From assembly GCF_024756255.1 (NCBI RefSeq), contig NZ_JANUHB010000006.1:62001-126000 (forward strand): 64,000 nucleotides of DNA, given 5' to 3'. Below are positions 8,833 to 17,878 of the stretch, piece after piece. The DNA comes from Massilia agilis. GTDB lineage: Bacteria > Pseudomonadota > Gammaproteobacteria > Burkholderiales > Burkholderiaceae_D. Position numbers and translations under genes: made by a program. The first letter of the stretch is position 1, and each line of letters starts with the position of its first letter. The notes under the pieces are model-generated. The model saw only the letters and a list, made by a program, of their open reading frames with translations, ran no database searches and was not told where the DNA came from.

Positions 8833-9960
8833 TTACAGCGCCCGCGCGATCAGGATCTTCTGGATGTCGCTGGTGCCTTCGTAGATCTGGCACACGCGCA
8901 CGTCGCGGTAAATGCGCTCGATCGGGAAATCGGCCACGTAGCCGTAGCCGCCGAACACCTGCATCGCGTTCGACACCACGCGCTCGGCCATTTCGGACGC
9001 GAACAGCTTGGCCATCGCGGCTTCCTTCAGGCAGGGCAGGCCCGCGTCCTTCATCGATGCCGCGTGCAGGATCAGCTGGCGCGCGGCCTCGACCTGCATC
9101 GCCATCTCGGACAGGCGGAACTGCACCGCCTGGTGCTCGAACAGCGGCTTGCCGAAGCTCTCGCGCTCCTTCGCGTAGGCCAGCGCCGCTTCAAACGCGG
9201 CGCGCGCCATGCCCACCGACTGCGAGGCGATGCCGATGCGCCCGCCTTCCAGGCCCGACAGCGCGATCTTGTAGCCCATGCCTTCTTCGCCGATCAAGTT
9301 CTCGGCCGGGATGCGGCAGTTCTCGAACACGATCTGCGCCGTGTCCGACGAGTGCTGGCCCATCTTCTGCTCGATGCCGGCCACGACGTAGCCGGGCGTA
9401 TTGGTCGGCACCCAGAATGCGCTGATGCCTTTCTTGCCGGCCGCCTTGTCGGTGACTGCCATGACGATCGCCACGTCGCCGTTCTTGCCGCTCGTGATGA
9501 ACTGCTTGGTACCGTTCAGGACGTATTCGTTCCCGTCGCGCACGGCGGTGGTGCGCAGCGCGGACGCGTCGCTGCCGGTGTGCGGCTCGGTCAGCGCGAA
9601 CGCGCCCAGCAGCTCGCCCTGCGCCAGCGGCACCAGCCAGCGCTGCTTCTGTTCCTCGTTCGCGTACATCATCGCGATCGAGCACACCGGGCAGTTGTTG
9701 ACCGAGATGATGGTCGAGGTGCCGCCGTCGCCGGCCGCGATCTCTTCCAGCACCAGCGCCAGCGACACGTAGTCCAGGCCCGCGCCGCCGTATTCTTCAG
9801 GCACCGCCACGCCGAACGCGCCGAGCTGGGCGAGCTCCTTCAGTTCAGCTTTCGGAAAGTAATGCTCGCGGTCCCAACGGGCGGCGTTGGGGGCCAGGCG
9901 CTCCTGCGCAAAAGCGCGCAGGGCGTCGCGGATCATCTGGTGTTCTTCGGTCAGGATCAT
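8833..9960 (-). CDS. Acyl-CoA dehydrogenase (short/branched-chain type)
   Basis: A 375-residue FAD enzyme that introduces the alpha-beta double bond into acyl-CoA. The ATG at 9960 (MILTEEHQMIRDALR) is chosen over an upstream in-frame extension that only runs into the next gene. Seen motifs: FALTEPHTGSDASALRT and KQFITSGKNGDV in the FAD-binding middle domain, and MQVFGGYGYVADFPIERIYRD in the C-terminal helical domain. CQIYEGTSDIQ carries the catalytic glutamate in the position used by butyryl/short-chain and 2-methyl-branched enzymes. It lies 19 bases downstream of the SDR stop on the same strand and is probably the last gene of that unit. The exact chain length cannot be settled by eye. Confidence 0.93.
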   Translation of the reverse strand: MILTEEHQMIRDALRAFAQERLAPNAARWDREHYFPKAELKELAQLGAFGVAVPEEYGGAGLDYVSLALVLEEIAAGDGGTSTIISVNNCPVCSIAMMYANEEQKQRWLVPLAQGELLGAFALTEPHTGSDASALRTTAVRDGNEYVLNGTKQFITSGKNGDVAIVMAVTDKAAGKKGISAFWVPTNTPGYVVAGIEQKMGQHSSDTAQIVFENCRIPAENLIGEEGMGYKIALSGLEGGRIGIASQSVGMARAAFEAALAYAKERESFGKPLFEHQAVQFRLSEMAMQVEAARQLILHAASMKDAGLPCLKEAAMAKLFASEMAERVVSNAMQVFGGYGYVADFPIERIYRDVRVCQIYEGTSDIQKILIARAL

Positions 9961-9979
9961 ATGGTTTCGTAAAAAAAGA

Positions 9980-10648
9980 CTACCACTGCAAAGGTTTGCC
10001 GTCGTGGTTGAGGAAGCTGCCGTTGGCCGACGCGTCCAGCCGCGCCAGCGTGGCGCGCAGGTTGGATACGCTGGTGGCAACCGGCATCGGCGCGTTCTTG
10101 CTGCCCATGTCGGTCTGCACCCAGCCCGGGTGGAAGGCCACGCAGGTCGCGCCTTGCGGCCCGTAGATCAGGGCGGCATCGACCAGCACCGAATTGAGCG
10201 CGGCCTTGCTGGCCCGGTACAACGAAGCGCCGGCCTGGCTGCGGTGGCCGAGCGAAGCCATGTTCGACGACATCACGGCCAGCTTGCCACGCGTGGCAGC
10301 GACCAGCGGCCCGACGATCGGGATCAGCCGCATCGCGGCCAGCACGTTGGTGTGCATGACCTCGTCGAATTCCTGCTCGGTCGGGAAGCCGTCATGGCGC
10401 GGGCCATAGACACCGGCCACCAGCCAGGCGGCATCGATCTTCTCGTCGTCCAGCCTCCAGCCCATGCCGGCAATGGAGTCGGCACTGGTCACGTCCAGCG
10501 GGTGCGCTTCGGCGCCGAGCCGGGCGAGCTTGTCGATGTCTTCGGCCTTGCGCGCGGTCGCGATCACGCGCCAGCCGTCCTGCTTGTACTGGCGCGCCAG
10601 CTCGAAGCCGATGCCGCGCGACGCGCCGAGGATGAGTGCTGTGGGCAT
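9980..10648 (-). CDS. SDR family oxidoreductase
   Basis: A 222-residue short-chain dehydrogenase/reductase. The ATG at 10648 (MPTALILGASRGIG) is chosen: AGGGAG sits 6-7 bases upstream, while the frame extends two codons further only to a TTG. The N-terminal cofactor motif GASRGIG, an NV in MHTNVLAAMR, an active-site serine in AVMSSNMAS and the YRASKAAL tetrad are all present. Basic residues after beta-2 (TARK) suggest an NADP(H) preference. The substrate is unknown. It is co-directional with the acyl-CoA dehydrogenase that follows, and a repeat pair separates it from the upstream thiolase gene. Confidence 0.9.
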   Translation of the reverse strand: MPTALILGASRGIGFELARQYKQDGWRVIATARKAEDIDKLARLGAEAHPLDVTSADSIAGMGWRLDDEKIDAAWLVAGVYGPRHDGFPTEQEFDEVMHTNVLAAMRLIPIVGPLVAATRGKLAVMSSNMASLGHRSQAGASLYRASKAALNSVLVDAALIYGPQGATCVAFHPGWVQTDMGSKNAPMPVATSVSNLRATLARLDASANGSFLNHDGKPLQW

Positions 10649-10666
10649 TTCCAACTCCCTAAACGC

Positions 10667-10772
10667 CGTCGTCCCCGCACAGGCGGGGACCCATGCTGAG
10701 CTTGCTCGACTTGCGGCTGATGGTGCGGCCGGTCAAGCGGTCCATGGGTTCCCGCCTCCGCGGGAACGACGG
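10667..10772. repeat. Family A palindromic repeat pair, copy 1
   Basis: Two head-to-head units flank a ~40-bp spacer. The left unit (10667-10700) has stem GTCCCCGC / GCGGGGAC followed by CCATGCTGAG. The right unit (10742-10772) is its inverted counterpart, with stem GTTCCCGC / GCGGGAAC. It lies between the SDR start and the thiolase end. Confidence 0.85.
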
Positions 10773-10790
10773 ATCATACGCGAGTGGTCG

Positions 10791-11990
10791 TTACACCATC
10801 TCGATCGCCATCGCGGTCGCTTCACCACCGCCGATGCACAGCGATGCCACGCCGCGCTTGCCGCCGGTGCGCTTGAGCGCACCCAGCAGGGTGACGATGA
10901 TGCGCGCGCCCGAGGCGCCGATCGGGTGGCCCAGCGCGCAGGCGCCGCCGTGCACGTTCACCTTGCTGTGCGGGATGTCGAGGTCGCGCATGGCTGCCAT
11001 CGGCACTGCGGCAAACGCCTCGTTGATCTCGAACAGGTCCACGTCGGCCGCGGTCCAGCCGGTCTTCTTGAACAGCTTCTGCATCGCGCCGATCGGTGCG
11101 GTGGTGAACCAGTTCGGTTCCTGCGCGTGGGTGGCGTGGCCGAGCACGCGGGCGATCGGGGTCAGGCCCAGTTCCTTGGCCTTCGATTCGCGCATCATCA
11201 CCAGCGCGGCGGCGCCGTCGTTGATCGACGAGCTCGAGGCGGCGGTCACGGTGCCGTCCTTCTTGAACGCCGGCTTGAGCGCCGGGATTTTGTCGAGCTT
11301 GGCCTTGAGCGGGCCTTCGTCCTTGTCCACCACCACGTCGCCCGCGCGCGAGGACACCGTCACCGGGGCCACTTCCCACTTGAAGTAGCCCTCTTTGGTC
11401 GCTTCCTGCGCGCGCTTCACCGACGCGATCGCGAAGTTGTCCTGGTCTTCACGCGAGAACTGGTACTTGGCCACGCACTCCTCGGCAAAGGTGCCCATCG
11501 AGCGGCCGCCGCCGGTCTTCTCGTCCTTGCTGTAGGCGTCTTCCAGGCCGTCGAGCATCATGTGGTCGAACATCATGCCGTGGCCGATGCGGTAGCCGCC
11601 GCGTGCCTTCGGGATCAGGTAGGGCGCGTTGGTCATCGACTCCATGCCGCCGGCCACCACGATGTCGGCGCTGCCGGCCAGCAGCTGGTCATGCGCGAAG
11701 ATGGCGGCCTGCATTGCCGAGCCGCACATCTTGGACAGGGTCACCGCGCCGGTGGACAGCGGCAGGCCGGCCTTAATCAGCGCCTGGCGTGCCGGGGCCT
11801 GGCCCTGGCCAGCCATCAGGCAGTTGCCGAAATAGACGTGCTCGACCGACTCCGGCTTGACGCCGGCGCGCTCCACCGCGGCCTTGATCGCCACCGCGCC
11901 GAGGTCGCTTGCAGCCTTCGAGGAAAAATCGCCCTGGAACGCGCCCATCGGGGTACGGGCGGCGCCAACGATAACGATCGGATCATTCAT
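10791..11990 (-). CDS. Acetyl-CoA C-acetyltransferase (thiolase)
   Basis: A 399-residue thiolase of the beta-ketothiolase/AtoB/PhaA type. It condenses or cleaves acetoacetyl-CoA and related 3-ketoacyl-CoAs. The catalytic triad is visible: the acyl-accepting Cys89 in [11 protein letters not shown], the histidine in [15 protein letters not shown], and the second cysteine in [17 protein letters not shown] is also conserved. The start at 11990 overlaps the end of aceK by 8 bp, with GGAG about 9 bases upstream inside aceK, so the two are translationally linked. With the nearby acyl-CoA dehydrogenases it fits fatty-acid, branched-chain amino-acid or polyhydroxyalkanoate metabolism; neighbours do not decide between these. 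Confidence 0.94.
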   Translation of the reverse strand: MNDPIVIVGAARTPMGAFQGDFSSKAASDLGAVAIKAAVERAGVKPESVEHVYFGNCLMAGQGQAPARQALIKAGLPLSTGAVTLSKMCGSAMQAAIFAHDQLLAGSADIVVAGGMESMTNAPYLIPKARGGYRIGHGMMFDHMMLDGLEDAYSKDEKTGGGRSMGTFAEECVAKYQFSREDQDNFAIASVKRAQEATKEGYFKWEVAPVTVSSRAGDVVVDKDEGPLKAKLDKIPALKPAFKKDGTVTAASSSSINDGAAALVMMRESKAKELGLTPIARVLGHATHAQEPNWFTTAPIGAMQKLFKKTGWTAADVDLFEINEAFAAVPMAAMRDLDIPHSKVNVHGGACALGHPIGASGARIIVTLLGALKRTGGKRGVASLCIGGGEATAMAIEMV

Positions 11991-13806
11991 TGTGTAGGTT
12001 CTCCAAATAGGACGGCGAATAGACCGCCGGGATGGCGGCCGCCTGGTTACTGAATCGAATCTGCTGCGGGTACGGGAAGACGTCTTCGACGACGCCTGCG
12101 AGTATCCGCTCCTTGTGTGACTGCCAGTACGCGCGGGTCAACAAGTCCGCGTGGTGCTTCAAGAAATAATGCCGTATTTTCGCATTCCCGAGCAGGAAGC
12201 TCTCAAATTGCTCGGGAAACACGTCGTGCTTGCCAACCGGGTACCAGACCTCGGCCGACATCTCGTCTTCTTCGTTCATCGCCTGCGGGATGTCGCGGAA
12301 CTGGCAATCGGTCAGGTACTCGATCTCGTCGTAGTCGTAGAACACCACCCGGCCGTGGCGCGTGACGCCGAAGTTCTTGTACAGCATGTCGCCGGGGAAG
12401 ATGTTGGCCGCGACCAGGTCCTTGATCGCGTTGCCGTATTCGACGATCGCGTGCTCGACCAGCTCGTCGTTGCCGCTTTGCTCGGCGCGCGTCAGGAAAA
12501 TGTTGAGCGGCACCATGCGGCGCTCGATGTACAGGTGCCGGATGATGATGCGCTCGCCTTCGATGTCCACCTGCGACGGGCAGTCGCGCTGCAGCTGGGC
12601 CAGCAGCTCCTCGGAAAAACGCGCCAGCGGGAACGCCACGTTCGAGTATTCGAGCGTGTCGGCCATGCGGCCCACGCGGTCGTGGTGCTTGACCAGCAGG
12701 TACTTCTCCTTGATTTGCGCGCGCGTCGTTTCCTTGGGCGGCGGGTAGAAGTCCTTGATCACCTTGAACACGTACGGGAACGAGGGCAGCTCGAACACCA
12801 GCATCACCAGGCCCGGAATGCCGGGGGCGATGCCGAAATCGTCGGAGCTGTGTTTCAGGTGCTGCAAAAAGTCGCGGTAAAACAGCGTCTTGCCCTGCTT
12901 TTGCAGGCCGAGGATGGTGTAGAGCTCGCTGCGCGGCTTGCGCGGCATCAGGCTCCTCAAGAACTGCACGTAGGCCGAGGGCACTTCCATATCCACGAGG
13001 AAGTAGGCGCGCGTGAACGAGAACAGGATCGTGATCATTTCCTGGTCCGTGATCACGGTGTCGAGCACCAGCTGGCCGCGGCGGTTGTGCAGGACCGGGA
13101 TCACGAACGGGTACACCTGCGGCCCGTTGATGGCCTTGCCGACGATGTAGGCGCCCTTGTTGCGGAAGAACAGGCTGGACAGCACCTGCAGCTGCTGGTT
13201 GGCCTCGCGCTTTTCCAGGCCGAACTGGGCGGCCATGCGCGCTTCGACCAGCTCGATGTCGCGGCCCAGGTTGGCAAATTGCGCGTCGAGCTGGAAGTTG
13301 GTCACGATGCGCTTGAGCGCAAAGCGCAGGCCGTCCGCCGCCGGGTAGTACACGCGGTAGGTCGGCTGCAGCTCCTCGGTCTCGAGGTACTCGGTCGACA
13401 CCGTCGGGCGCACGAACAGGTGGTCGTTGTTGAAGTATTCGCGGTGCAGGATCTGGCAGCTGACCGAGTTGAAGAAGGTTTCGGCCAGTTCCGGCTGCTT
13501 GTGGTGCGACAGCAGGCCGATGTAGTGCAGCTTGACCTCGCGCCAGACCGCGTCGGTCAGTTCCTCGGGCGCATACTCGTCCTCGAGGGCGTGGACGCAT
13601 TCCTGCACGCGGCGGTCGTAGTAACCGATGCGCTCGCGCGCGGCCTGCTGGGCGGTGGGCCAGGCGCCGATCTCGAAATAGCGCTTGGCGGTCTTGCTGG
13701 CGTGACGGAACAGGCGGTAGTGCTTGTCGAAGCCGTCGAGGATGGCGCGCGCGATGTCGAATGCTATCTGGGACGATAGCAGTTTCGGGAACGGAACTTT
13801 AGTCAT
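11983..13806 (-). CDS. aceK: Isocitrate dehydrogenase kinase/phosphatase
   Basis: A 607-residue bifunctional enzyme that phosphorylates and dephosphorylates isocitrate dehydrogenase. It switches carbon between the TCA cycle and the glyoxylate bypass. Length and architecture match AceK: an N-terminal regulatory half ([37 protein letters not shown]) and a C-terminal kinase-fold half with [32 protein letters not shown] and [11 protein letters not shown], whose aspartates are the metal and catalytic residues of the family. Its 3' end overlaps the thiolase start. Coupling to thiolase rather than to aceA/aceB makes sense when acetyl-CoA comes from fatty or amino acids, but this link is inference. 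Confidence 0.97.
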   Translation of the reverse strand: MTKVPFPKLLSSQIAFDIARAILDGFDKHYRLFRHASKTAKRYFEIGAWPTAQQAARERIGYYDRRVQECVHALEDEYAPEELTDAVWREVKLHYIGLLSHHKQPELAETFFNSVSCQILHREYFNNDHLFVRPTVSTEYLETEELQPTYRVYYPAADGLRFALKRIVTNFQLDAQFANLGRDIELVEARMAAQFGLEKREANQQLQVLSSLFFRNKGAYIVGKAINGPQVYPFVIPVLHNRRGQLVLDTVITDQEMITILFSFTRAYFLVDMEVPSAYVQFLRSLMPRKPRSELYTILGLQKQGKTLFYRDFLQHLKHSSDDFGIAPGIPGLVMLVFELPSFPYVFKVIKDFYPPPKETTRAQIKEKYLLVKHHDRVGRMADTLEYSNVAFPLARFSEELLAQLQRDCPSQVDIEGERIIIRHLYIERRMVPLNIFLTRAEQSGNDELVEHAIVEYGNAIKDLVAANIFPGDMLYKNFGVTRHGRVVFYDYDEIEYLTDCQFRDIPQAMNEEDEMSAEVWYPVGKHDVFPEQFESFLLGNAKIRHYFLKHHADLLTRAYWQSHKERILAGVVEDVFPYPQQIRFSNQAAAIPAVYSPSYLENLHNE

Positions 13807-13862
13807 CGTTCGTCTCGCGCGCGTCGTTGAGCGGACATTCTATTTCATTGCTACCGCTTGCA

Positions 13863-13966
13863 TCGTCGTCCCGGCGAAAGCCGGGACCCATGCCGAGGTA
13901 CCGAAGCCGGTAGCGCCAGTAGTGCTGCGCATTCAGCATGGATCCCGGCCTGCGCCGGGATGACGG
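13863..13966. repeat. Family A palindromic repeat pair, copy 2
   Basis: The left unit (13863-13896) has GTCCCGGC / GCCGGGAC followed by CCATGCCGAG. The right inverted unit (13933-13966) starts TCAGCATGGATCCCGG and ends CCGGGATGACGG. It lies between aceK and liuA. Confidence 0.85.
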
Positions 13967-14005
13967 CTTTTGGGCTAATGATAGAAGGCGCCGCTAACGC
14001 CCTGC

Positions 14006-15190
14006 TTACATCGTCTCGCCAAACAGCTCGCGGCCAATCAGCATGCGGCGGATCTCGCTGGTGCCTGCGCCGATTTCGTAGAGCTTCGCATCGCGCCAGA
14101 GACGACCGACCGGATACTCGTTGATGTAGCCATTGCCCCCCAGCGTCTGGATCGCTTCGCCGGCCATCCAGGTGGCCTTCTCGGCGCTGTACAGGATGGC
14201 GCCGGCGGCGTCCTTGCGCAGTGCGCGCACCTGCTCCGGGCTGGTCGCGCGGTCGCACGCCTGGCCGACCGCGTACACATAGGCGCGGCAGGCCATCATG
14301 GTCGAATACATGTCGGCGATCTTGCCCTGCATGAGCTGGAACTCGCCGATCGCCTGGCCGAACTGCTTGCGCTCGTGGATGTACGGCACCACCACGTCCA
14401 TGCAGGCGCTCATGATCCCCAGCGGGCCGCCCGACAGCACGGTGCGCTCGAAGTCCAGGCCCGACATCAGCACGTTCACGCCCTTGCCCACGCCGCCCAG
14501 CACGTTCTCGACCGGCACTTCGCAATCCTGGAACACCAGCTCGCCCGTGTGCGAGCCGCGCATGCCCAGCTTGTCGAGCTTCTGCGCGATCGAAAAGCCC
14601 TTGAAGCCCTTCTCGATCAGGAACGCGGTCATGCCGCGCGGGCCGGCCTCGAGGTCGGTCTTGGCGTACACCACCAGGGTGTCGGCGTCCGGGCCGTTGG
14701 TGATCCACATCTTGGTGCCGTTCAGCACGTAACGGTCACCCTTGAGGTCGGCACGCAGCTTCATGCTCACCACGTCGGAGCCGGCGTTCGGCTCGGACAT
14801 GGCCAGCGCGCCCACGTGCTCGCCCGAGATCAGCTTGGGCAGGTACTTGCGCTTCTGCTCTTCGTTGCCGTTGCGCTTGATCTGGTTGACGCACAGGTTC
14901 GAGTGCGCCCCGTACGACAGGCCAACCGACGCCGACGCGCGCGAGATTTCTTCCATCGCGACGATGTGGGCCAGGTAGCCCATATTGCTGCCGCCGTATT
15001 CCTCGCTCACCGTGATGCCCAAGAGGCCCAGCTCGCCCATTTTCTTCCACAGGTCCATCGGGAACTGGTCGGTACGGTCGATCTCGGCGGCGCGCGGCGC
15101 GATTTCCGCCTCGGCGAACTGTTGCACTGCCTCGCGCAGCGCGGCGATGTCCTCGCCATGGTCAAAGGTCAAGCCAGGAAGATGCAGCAT
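14006..15190 (-). CDS. liuA: Isovaleryl-CoA dehydrogenase
   Basis: A 394-residue FAD flavoprotein of leucine degradation that oxidises isovaleryl-CoA to 3-methylcrotonyl-CoA. The start at 15190 follows GAGGA at 6-base spacing; a longer frame upstream has no support. Diagnostic features separate it from other acyl-CoA dehydrogenases. The catalytic glutamate sits in [16 protein letters not shown], and the usual C-terminal glutamate is replaced by glycine in [27 protein letters not shown] and [12 protein letters not shown] are also present. A 16-bp perfect palindrome typical of LiuR control lies about 65 bases upstream. The methylcrotonyl-CoA carboxylase genes that often follow are absent; aceK is next instead. 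Confidence 0.95.
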   Translation of the reverse strand: MLHLPGLTFDHGEDIAALREAVQQFAEAEIAPRAAEIDRTDQFPMDLWKKMGELGLLGITVSEEYGGSNMGYLAHIVAMEEISRASASVGLSYGAHSNLCVNQIKRNGNEEQKRKYLPKLISGEHVGALAMSEPNAGSDVVSMKLRADLKGDRYVLNGTKMWITNGPDADTLVVYAKTDLEAGPRGMTAFLIEKGFKGFSIAQKLDKLGMRGSHTGELVFQDCEVPVENVLGGVGKGVNVLMSGLDFERTVLSGGPLGIMSACMDVVVPYIHERKQFGQAIGEFQLMQGKIADMYSTMMACRAYVYAVGQACDRATSPEQVRALRKDAAGAILYSAEKATWMAGEAIQTLGGNGYINEYPVGRLWRDAKLYEIGAGTSEIRRMLIGRELFGETM

Positions 15191-15253
15191 GTCGTCGTCC
15201 TCACGGTGTGGGGGTGGCGGAATTGCCAGAAAGGGCATGATACCGCAGTGCTG

Positions 15254-15269
15254 ACGTTTACGTAAACGT
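15254..15269. promoter_or_regulatory. LiuR-type operator upstream of liuA
   Basis: A perfect 16-bp palindrome, ACGTTTACGTAAACGT, lies in the promoter region of liuA. Read on the minus strand it gives TTTACGTTTACGTAAA, close to the second site at 15953-15968 (TTGACGTTGACGTAAA). MerR-family LiuR proteins bind sites of this kind upstream of leucine-degradation genes. Confidence 0.75.
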
Positions 15270-15321
15270 AAAGCATAAGCGGCATTGCTGTGGCACAGCA
15301 AAATGCATTGTTAGCGCCAGC

Positions 15322-15446
15322 ACGTCGTTCCCGGACTCGCCGTCCGCCTTGGCGGGAACCCATAGACAGAATGCGTCGCTGCAAAGTTGCCGACGCCGCA
15401 GGTGGAGGCGCCTCAGCATGGGTCCCCGCCTCCGCGGGGACGACGT
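15322..15446. repeat. Family A palindromic repeat pair, copy 3 (extended-stem variant)
   Basis: The left unit (15322-15363) is an extended form with about 10 extra bases around CTCGCCGTCCGCC before the closing arm GGCGGGAACCC. The right inverted unit (15412-15446) is a standard one (TCAGCATGGGTCCCCGCC...GGGGACGACG). It separates liuR from liuA. Confidence 0.82.
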
Positions 15447-15471
15447 TGTTGGGGAATGAGAGACTAATTAA

Positions 15472-15879
15472 TCAAGCCGCCTTGCTGGCGCTGCCTGGCG
15501 CGCTCTCGGCCAGCAGGCGCCGGCATTCCTCTTCGTGCGCGGTGATCTCGGCCAGCGCCACCTCGATGTCGGCGCGCTGCTGCTCCAGCGTCTCGCGCTG
15601 CTTGGCCAGCACCCCGAGGAAGCGGTTGATCTGCGCCACCGTGTCCTTGGGTGACTCGTACATGTCCATGATGCTCTTGATTTCCGAGAGCGTCAGGCCA
15701 AGCCGCTTGCCGCGCAGCGTCAGCTTCAGGCGGGTGCGGTCGCGCGCCGTGTACACGCGGTTGCGTCCGCCCTGGCCCTCGCGCATGGGGCTGAGCAATC
15801 CCTGGTCTTCGTAAAACCGGATCGCACGCGCCGTGATGTCGAATTCGCGCGCCAGTTCGGCGATGCTGTAAGTGGCCAT
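15472..15879 (-). CDS. liuR: MerR-family transcriptional regulator of leucine/isovalerate catabolism
   Basis: A 135-residue MerR-type regulator. The start at 15879 (MATYSIAELAREF) is chosen because the family begins exactly there; the longer frame upstream is low-quality. The N-terminal winged helix contains SIAELAREFDITARAIRFYEDQGLLSP, then YTARDRTRLKLTLRGKRLGLTLSEI. A long dimerisation helix follows (residues about 80-120) and the effector domain is very short, as in LiuR. Its own promoter carries a matching operator at 15953-15968, so autoregulation is likely. It sits upstream of liuA with a repeat pair in between, and divergent from an MBL hydrolase. Confidence 0.92.
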   Translation of the reverse strand: MATYSIAELAREFDITARAIRFYEDQGLLSPMREGQGGRNRVYTARDRTRLKLTLRGKRLGLTLSEIKSIMDMYESPKDTVAQINRFLGVLAKQRETLEQQRADIEVALAEITAHEEECRRLLAESAPGSASKAA

Positions 15880-15952
15880 GAGGTCTACCGCGGTAAAGGG
15901 AGAGGCAAGGGACGTAAATCGCTTAGAATCAAGACACCCGATCCGTTTTCCG

Positions 15953-15968
15953 TTTACGTCAACGTCAA
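15953..15968. promoter_or_regulatory. LiuR-type operator between liuR and the MBL hydrolase gene
   Basis: TTTACGTCAACGTCAA lies in the 134-bp divergent gap. Its reverse complement, TTGACGTTGACGTAAA, matches 14 of 16 positions with the liuA operator. It is placed to control both liuR and the divergent hydrolase. Confidence 0.7.
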
Positions 15969-16013
15969 GCGCATTGTAGCGCGCCGCCCGCCCGAATACG
16001 AAGGTCTTTCCGC

Positions 16014-17066
16014 ATGAATCCACTCGAGTCCCAGCTCGCCTACCCGTTTGGCGACCTCCTGCCCGCGCCGGGCAACCTGCACGAAGTAGCGCCAGGCGTG
16101 CGCTGGCTGCGCATGCCGCTGCCATTCGCGCTCGACCACATCAACCTGTGGCTGCTGGACGACCAGGCCGAGGGCCGCGACGGCTTTGCGCTGGTGGACT
16201 GCGGCGTGGCGACCGACCCTACCCGCAGCGCATGGGAAGCGCTGTTCACCGGGCCGATGGCCGGCCTGCCGCTCCTGCGCGTGCTGGCCACGCACTGCCA
16301 CCCGGACCACGTCGGCCTGTCGGGCTGGCTGTGCGAGCGCTTTGCGGCGCCGTTCTGGGCCACGGCCGGCGAGTTCGCGTTCGCGCGCATGATGGCGGCC
16401 GGCTTGCCCGGCGTCGATGGTCCCTCGGCCGTCCCGCACTTCCAGCGGCACGGGCTGGCCGACCCGGAGATGCTCGAGAAGATGAAGAGCCGCCACAACT
16501 ACTATCCGTCGCTGGTGCCGTCCGTACCCGCGTCCTACACCCGCCTGCAGGACGGCCAGCTGGTGCGCATCGGCCAGCACGACTGGCGCGTCATCACCGG
16601 CTTTGGCCATTCGCCGGAACACGCGGCCCTGTATTGCGATGCGCTGCGGCTGTTGGTGTCGGGCGACATGGTGCTGCCGCGCATCTCGACCAACGTGTCG
16701 GTGTTTGCCGTCGAGCCCGAAGGCAACCCGCTCCAGCTCTACCTTGATTCCCTCGGCAAGTTCGCCGGCCTGCCGGAAGACACGCTGGTGCTGCCTTCGC
16801 ACGGCCGCCCGTTCCGCGGCTTGCACACGCGCATCGCGCAACTGCGCGCACACCACGAGGCGCGCCTGGCCGAAGTGTTGGTTGCGTGCAACGAGCCGCG
16901 TTCGGCAGTTGACATTGTGCCGATCATGTTTCGCCGCCAGCTCGACGCCCACCAGCTCAGTTTTGCCCTCGGCGAGGCGCTGGCCCATCTGCATAAATTG
17001 TGGAAAGACGGTAAGTTACGGCGGCTAACCGGTCCAGACGGCGTTATCCGCTTCGCATTGTCCTGA
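16014..17066 (+). CDS. MBL-fold metallo-hydrolase
   Basis: A 350-residue metallo-beta-lactamase-fold protein. The dinuclear metal site is complete: THCHPDHVG at residues 93-101 (H94, H96, D98, H99), then the histidine in GFGHSPEHAALY, the bridging aspartate in LVSGDMVLP and the last histidine in LPSHGRPFRG. A C-terminal helical region follows. Glyoxalase-II-like and LACTB2-like hydrolases have this plan, so a thioester or lactone substrate is plausible. Its promoter region is shared with liuR and contains a LiuR-type operator, which suggests a role in acyl-CoA or leucine catabolism. No direct evidence names the substrate. Confidence 0.9.
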   Translation: MNPLESQLAYPFGDLLPAPGNLHEVAPGVRWLRMPLPFALDHINLWLLDDQAEGRDGFALVDCGVATDPTRSAWEALFTGPMAGLPLLRVLATHCHPDHVGLSGWLCERFAAPFWATAGEFAFARMMAAGLPGVDGPSAVPHFQRHGLADPEMLEKMKSRHNYYPSLVPSVPASYTRLQDGQLVRIGQHDWRVITGFGHSPEHAALYCDALRLLVSGDMVLPRISTNVSVFAVEPEGNPLQLYLDSLGKFAGLPEDTLVLPSHGRPFRGLHTRIAQLRAHHEARLAEVLVACNEPRSAVDIVPIMFRRQLDAHQLSFALGEALAHLHKLWKDGKLRRLTGPDGVIRFALS

Positions 17067-17292
17067 GCCAAGATTCTCACCTCACATGGCGCCGCCAGAC
17101 GTGGCGCCGTGAGATTCTCTCCACCGCTTCGTCGGGCCAGCTCCCGTCATCAGGCAATTTAGTTTTCCCGTACCCACGTTTTCGCAGCGGTTCATGCTAA
17201 GCCGGCCGTTTTCCTGTATTGTTCGATCTGGTTGGAAAATCTCTTCAATCTCCACATTTTTGTTACTTGAAGACCGCGTCGAGGATGCAGTT

Positions 17293-17313
17293 AGTCTCTT
17301 CCATGGAGAGACT
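17293..17313. promoter_or_regulatory. Inverted repeat upstream of the HTH regulator
   Basis: A perfect 7-bp dyad AGTCTCT / AGAGACT with a 7-base centre (TCCATGG) ends 33 bases before the HTH gene start. Its position would suit an operator for the small regulator that follows. The rest of the 280-bp gap (17067-17346) holds an imperfect GGCGCC hairpin at about 17077-17113 after the hydrolase and an AT-richer stretch. Confidence 0.4.
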
Positions 17314-17346
17314 GACTTTCAGGTCCCGGCGTGAAATAGTGCACTC

Positions 17347-17751
17347 ATGAATTCAACAAACGAACGGGAAGGCTTCAGCGAACGCCTGCAGCAGGCCCTG
17401 AAAAACGCCCACTACTCCCCCGACAGTCCCACCCGCCTCGCCCGCGAATTTAACATTCGTTTCGAAGGCCGACCGATCACCGTGCACGCCGCGCGCAAGT
17501 GGCTGGTCGGCGAGGCCATCCCGACCCAGGAAAAACTGCGCATGATCGCCCAGTGGCTGGGCGTGCCGGCCGACTGGCTGCGTTTCGGCGGCGACGCCGG
17601 CGCTGCCAACGGTGATGGCGGCAACGCCAGCGCGCGTTTCGAGTCGGCCGACGTCAAGCTGATCGCCGACCTGCAGCGCCTGGACGAGCACCACCGCCAG
17701 CTGGCCCGCGAGTTCATCCGGATGCTGGTGCGGATGAACCACCAGAAGTAG
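17347..17751 (+). CDS. Small helix-turn-helix (XRE/CI-like) transcriptional regulator
   Basis: A 134-residue putative DNA-binding protein. Residues 8-80 form a lambda-repressor-like HTH (FSERLQQALKNAHY, then PTRLAREFNIRF, VHAARKWLVGEAIPTQEKLRMIAQWLGV, DWLRFG). After a Gly/Asn/Ala-rich linker comes a short helical tail (LIADLQRLDEHHRQLAREFIRMLVRM) likely used for dimerisation. There is no effector or peptidase domain. Such proteins are common single-gene regulators in Oxalobacteraceae. The dyad at 17293-17313 may be its operator. Target genes are unknown. Confidence 0.85.
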   Translation: MNSTNEREGFSERLQQALKNAHYSPDSPTRLAREFNIRFEGRPITVHAARKWLVGEAIPTQEKLRMIAQWLGVPADWLRFGGDAGAANGDGGNASARFESADVKLIADLQRLDEHHRQLAREFIRMLVRMNHQK

Positions 17752-17878
17752 TGCTTGTGCCTTGCCTTTATTGAAAATTTATTTCATTAAGGCAGCACAA
17801 AACGGGCAGAGTGCCTCATAATCTACGCGGCAACGGCAGTACGCCACCTTGTAACTGAACAGCATCGAGGGCAGCCGC

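Noticed and set aside
17077-17113. GGCGCC-based hairpin after the MBL hydrolase as a terminator.
   Set aside because: The stem is interrupted and there is no T tract; kept only as a remark in the gap description.
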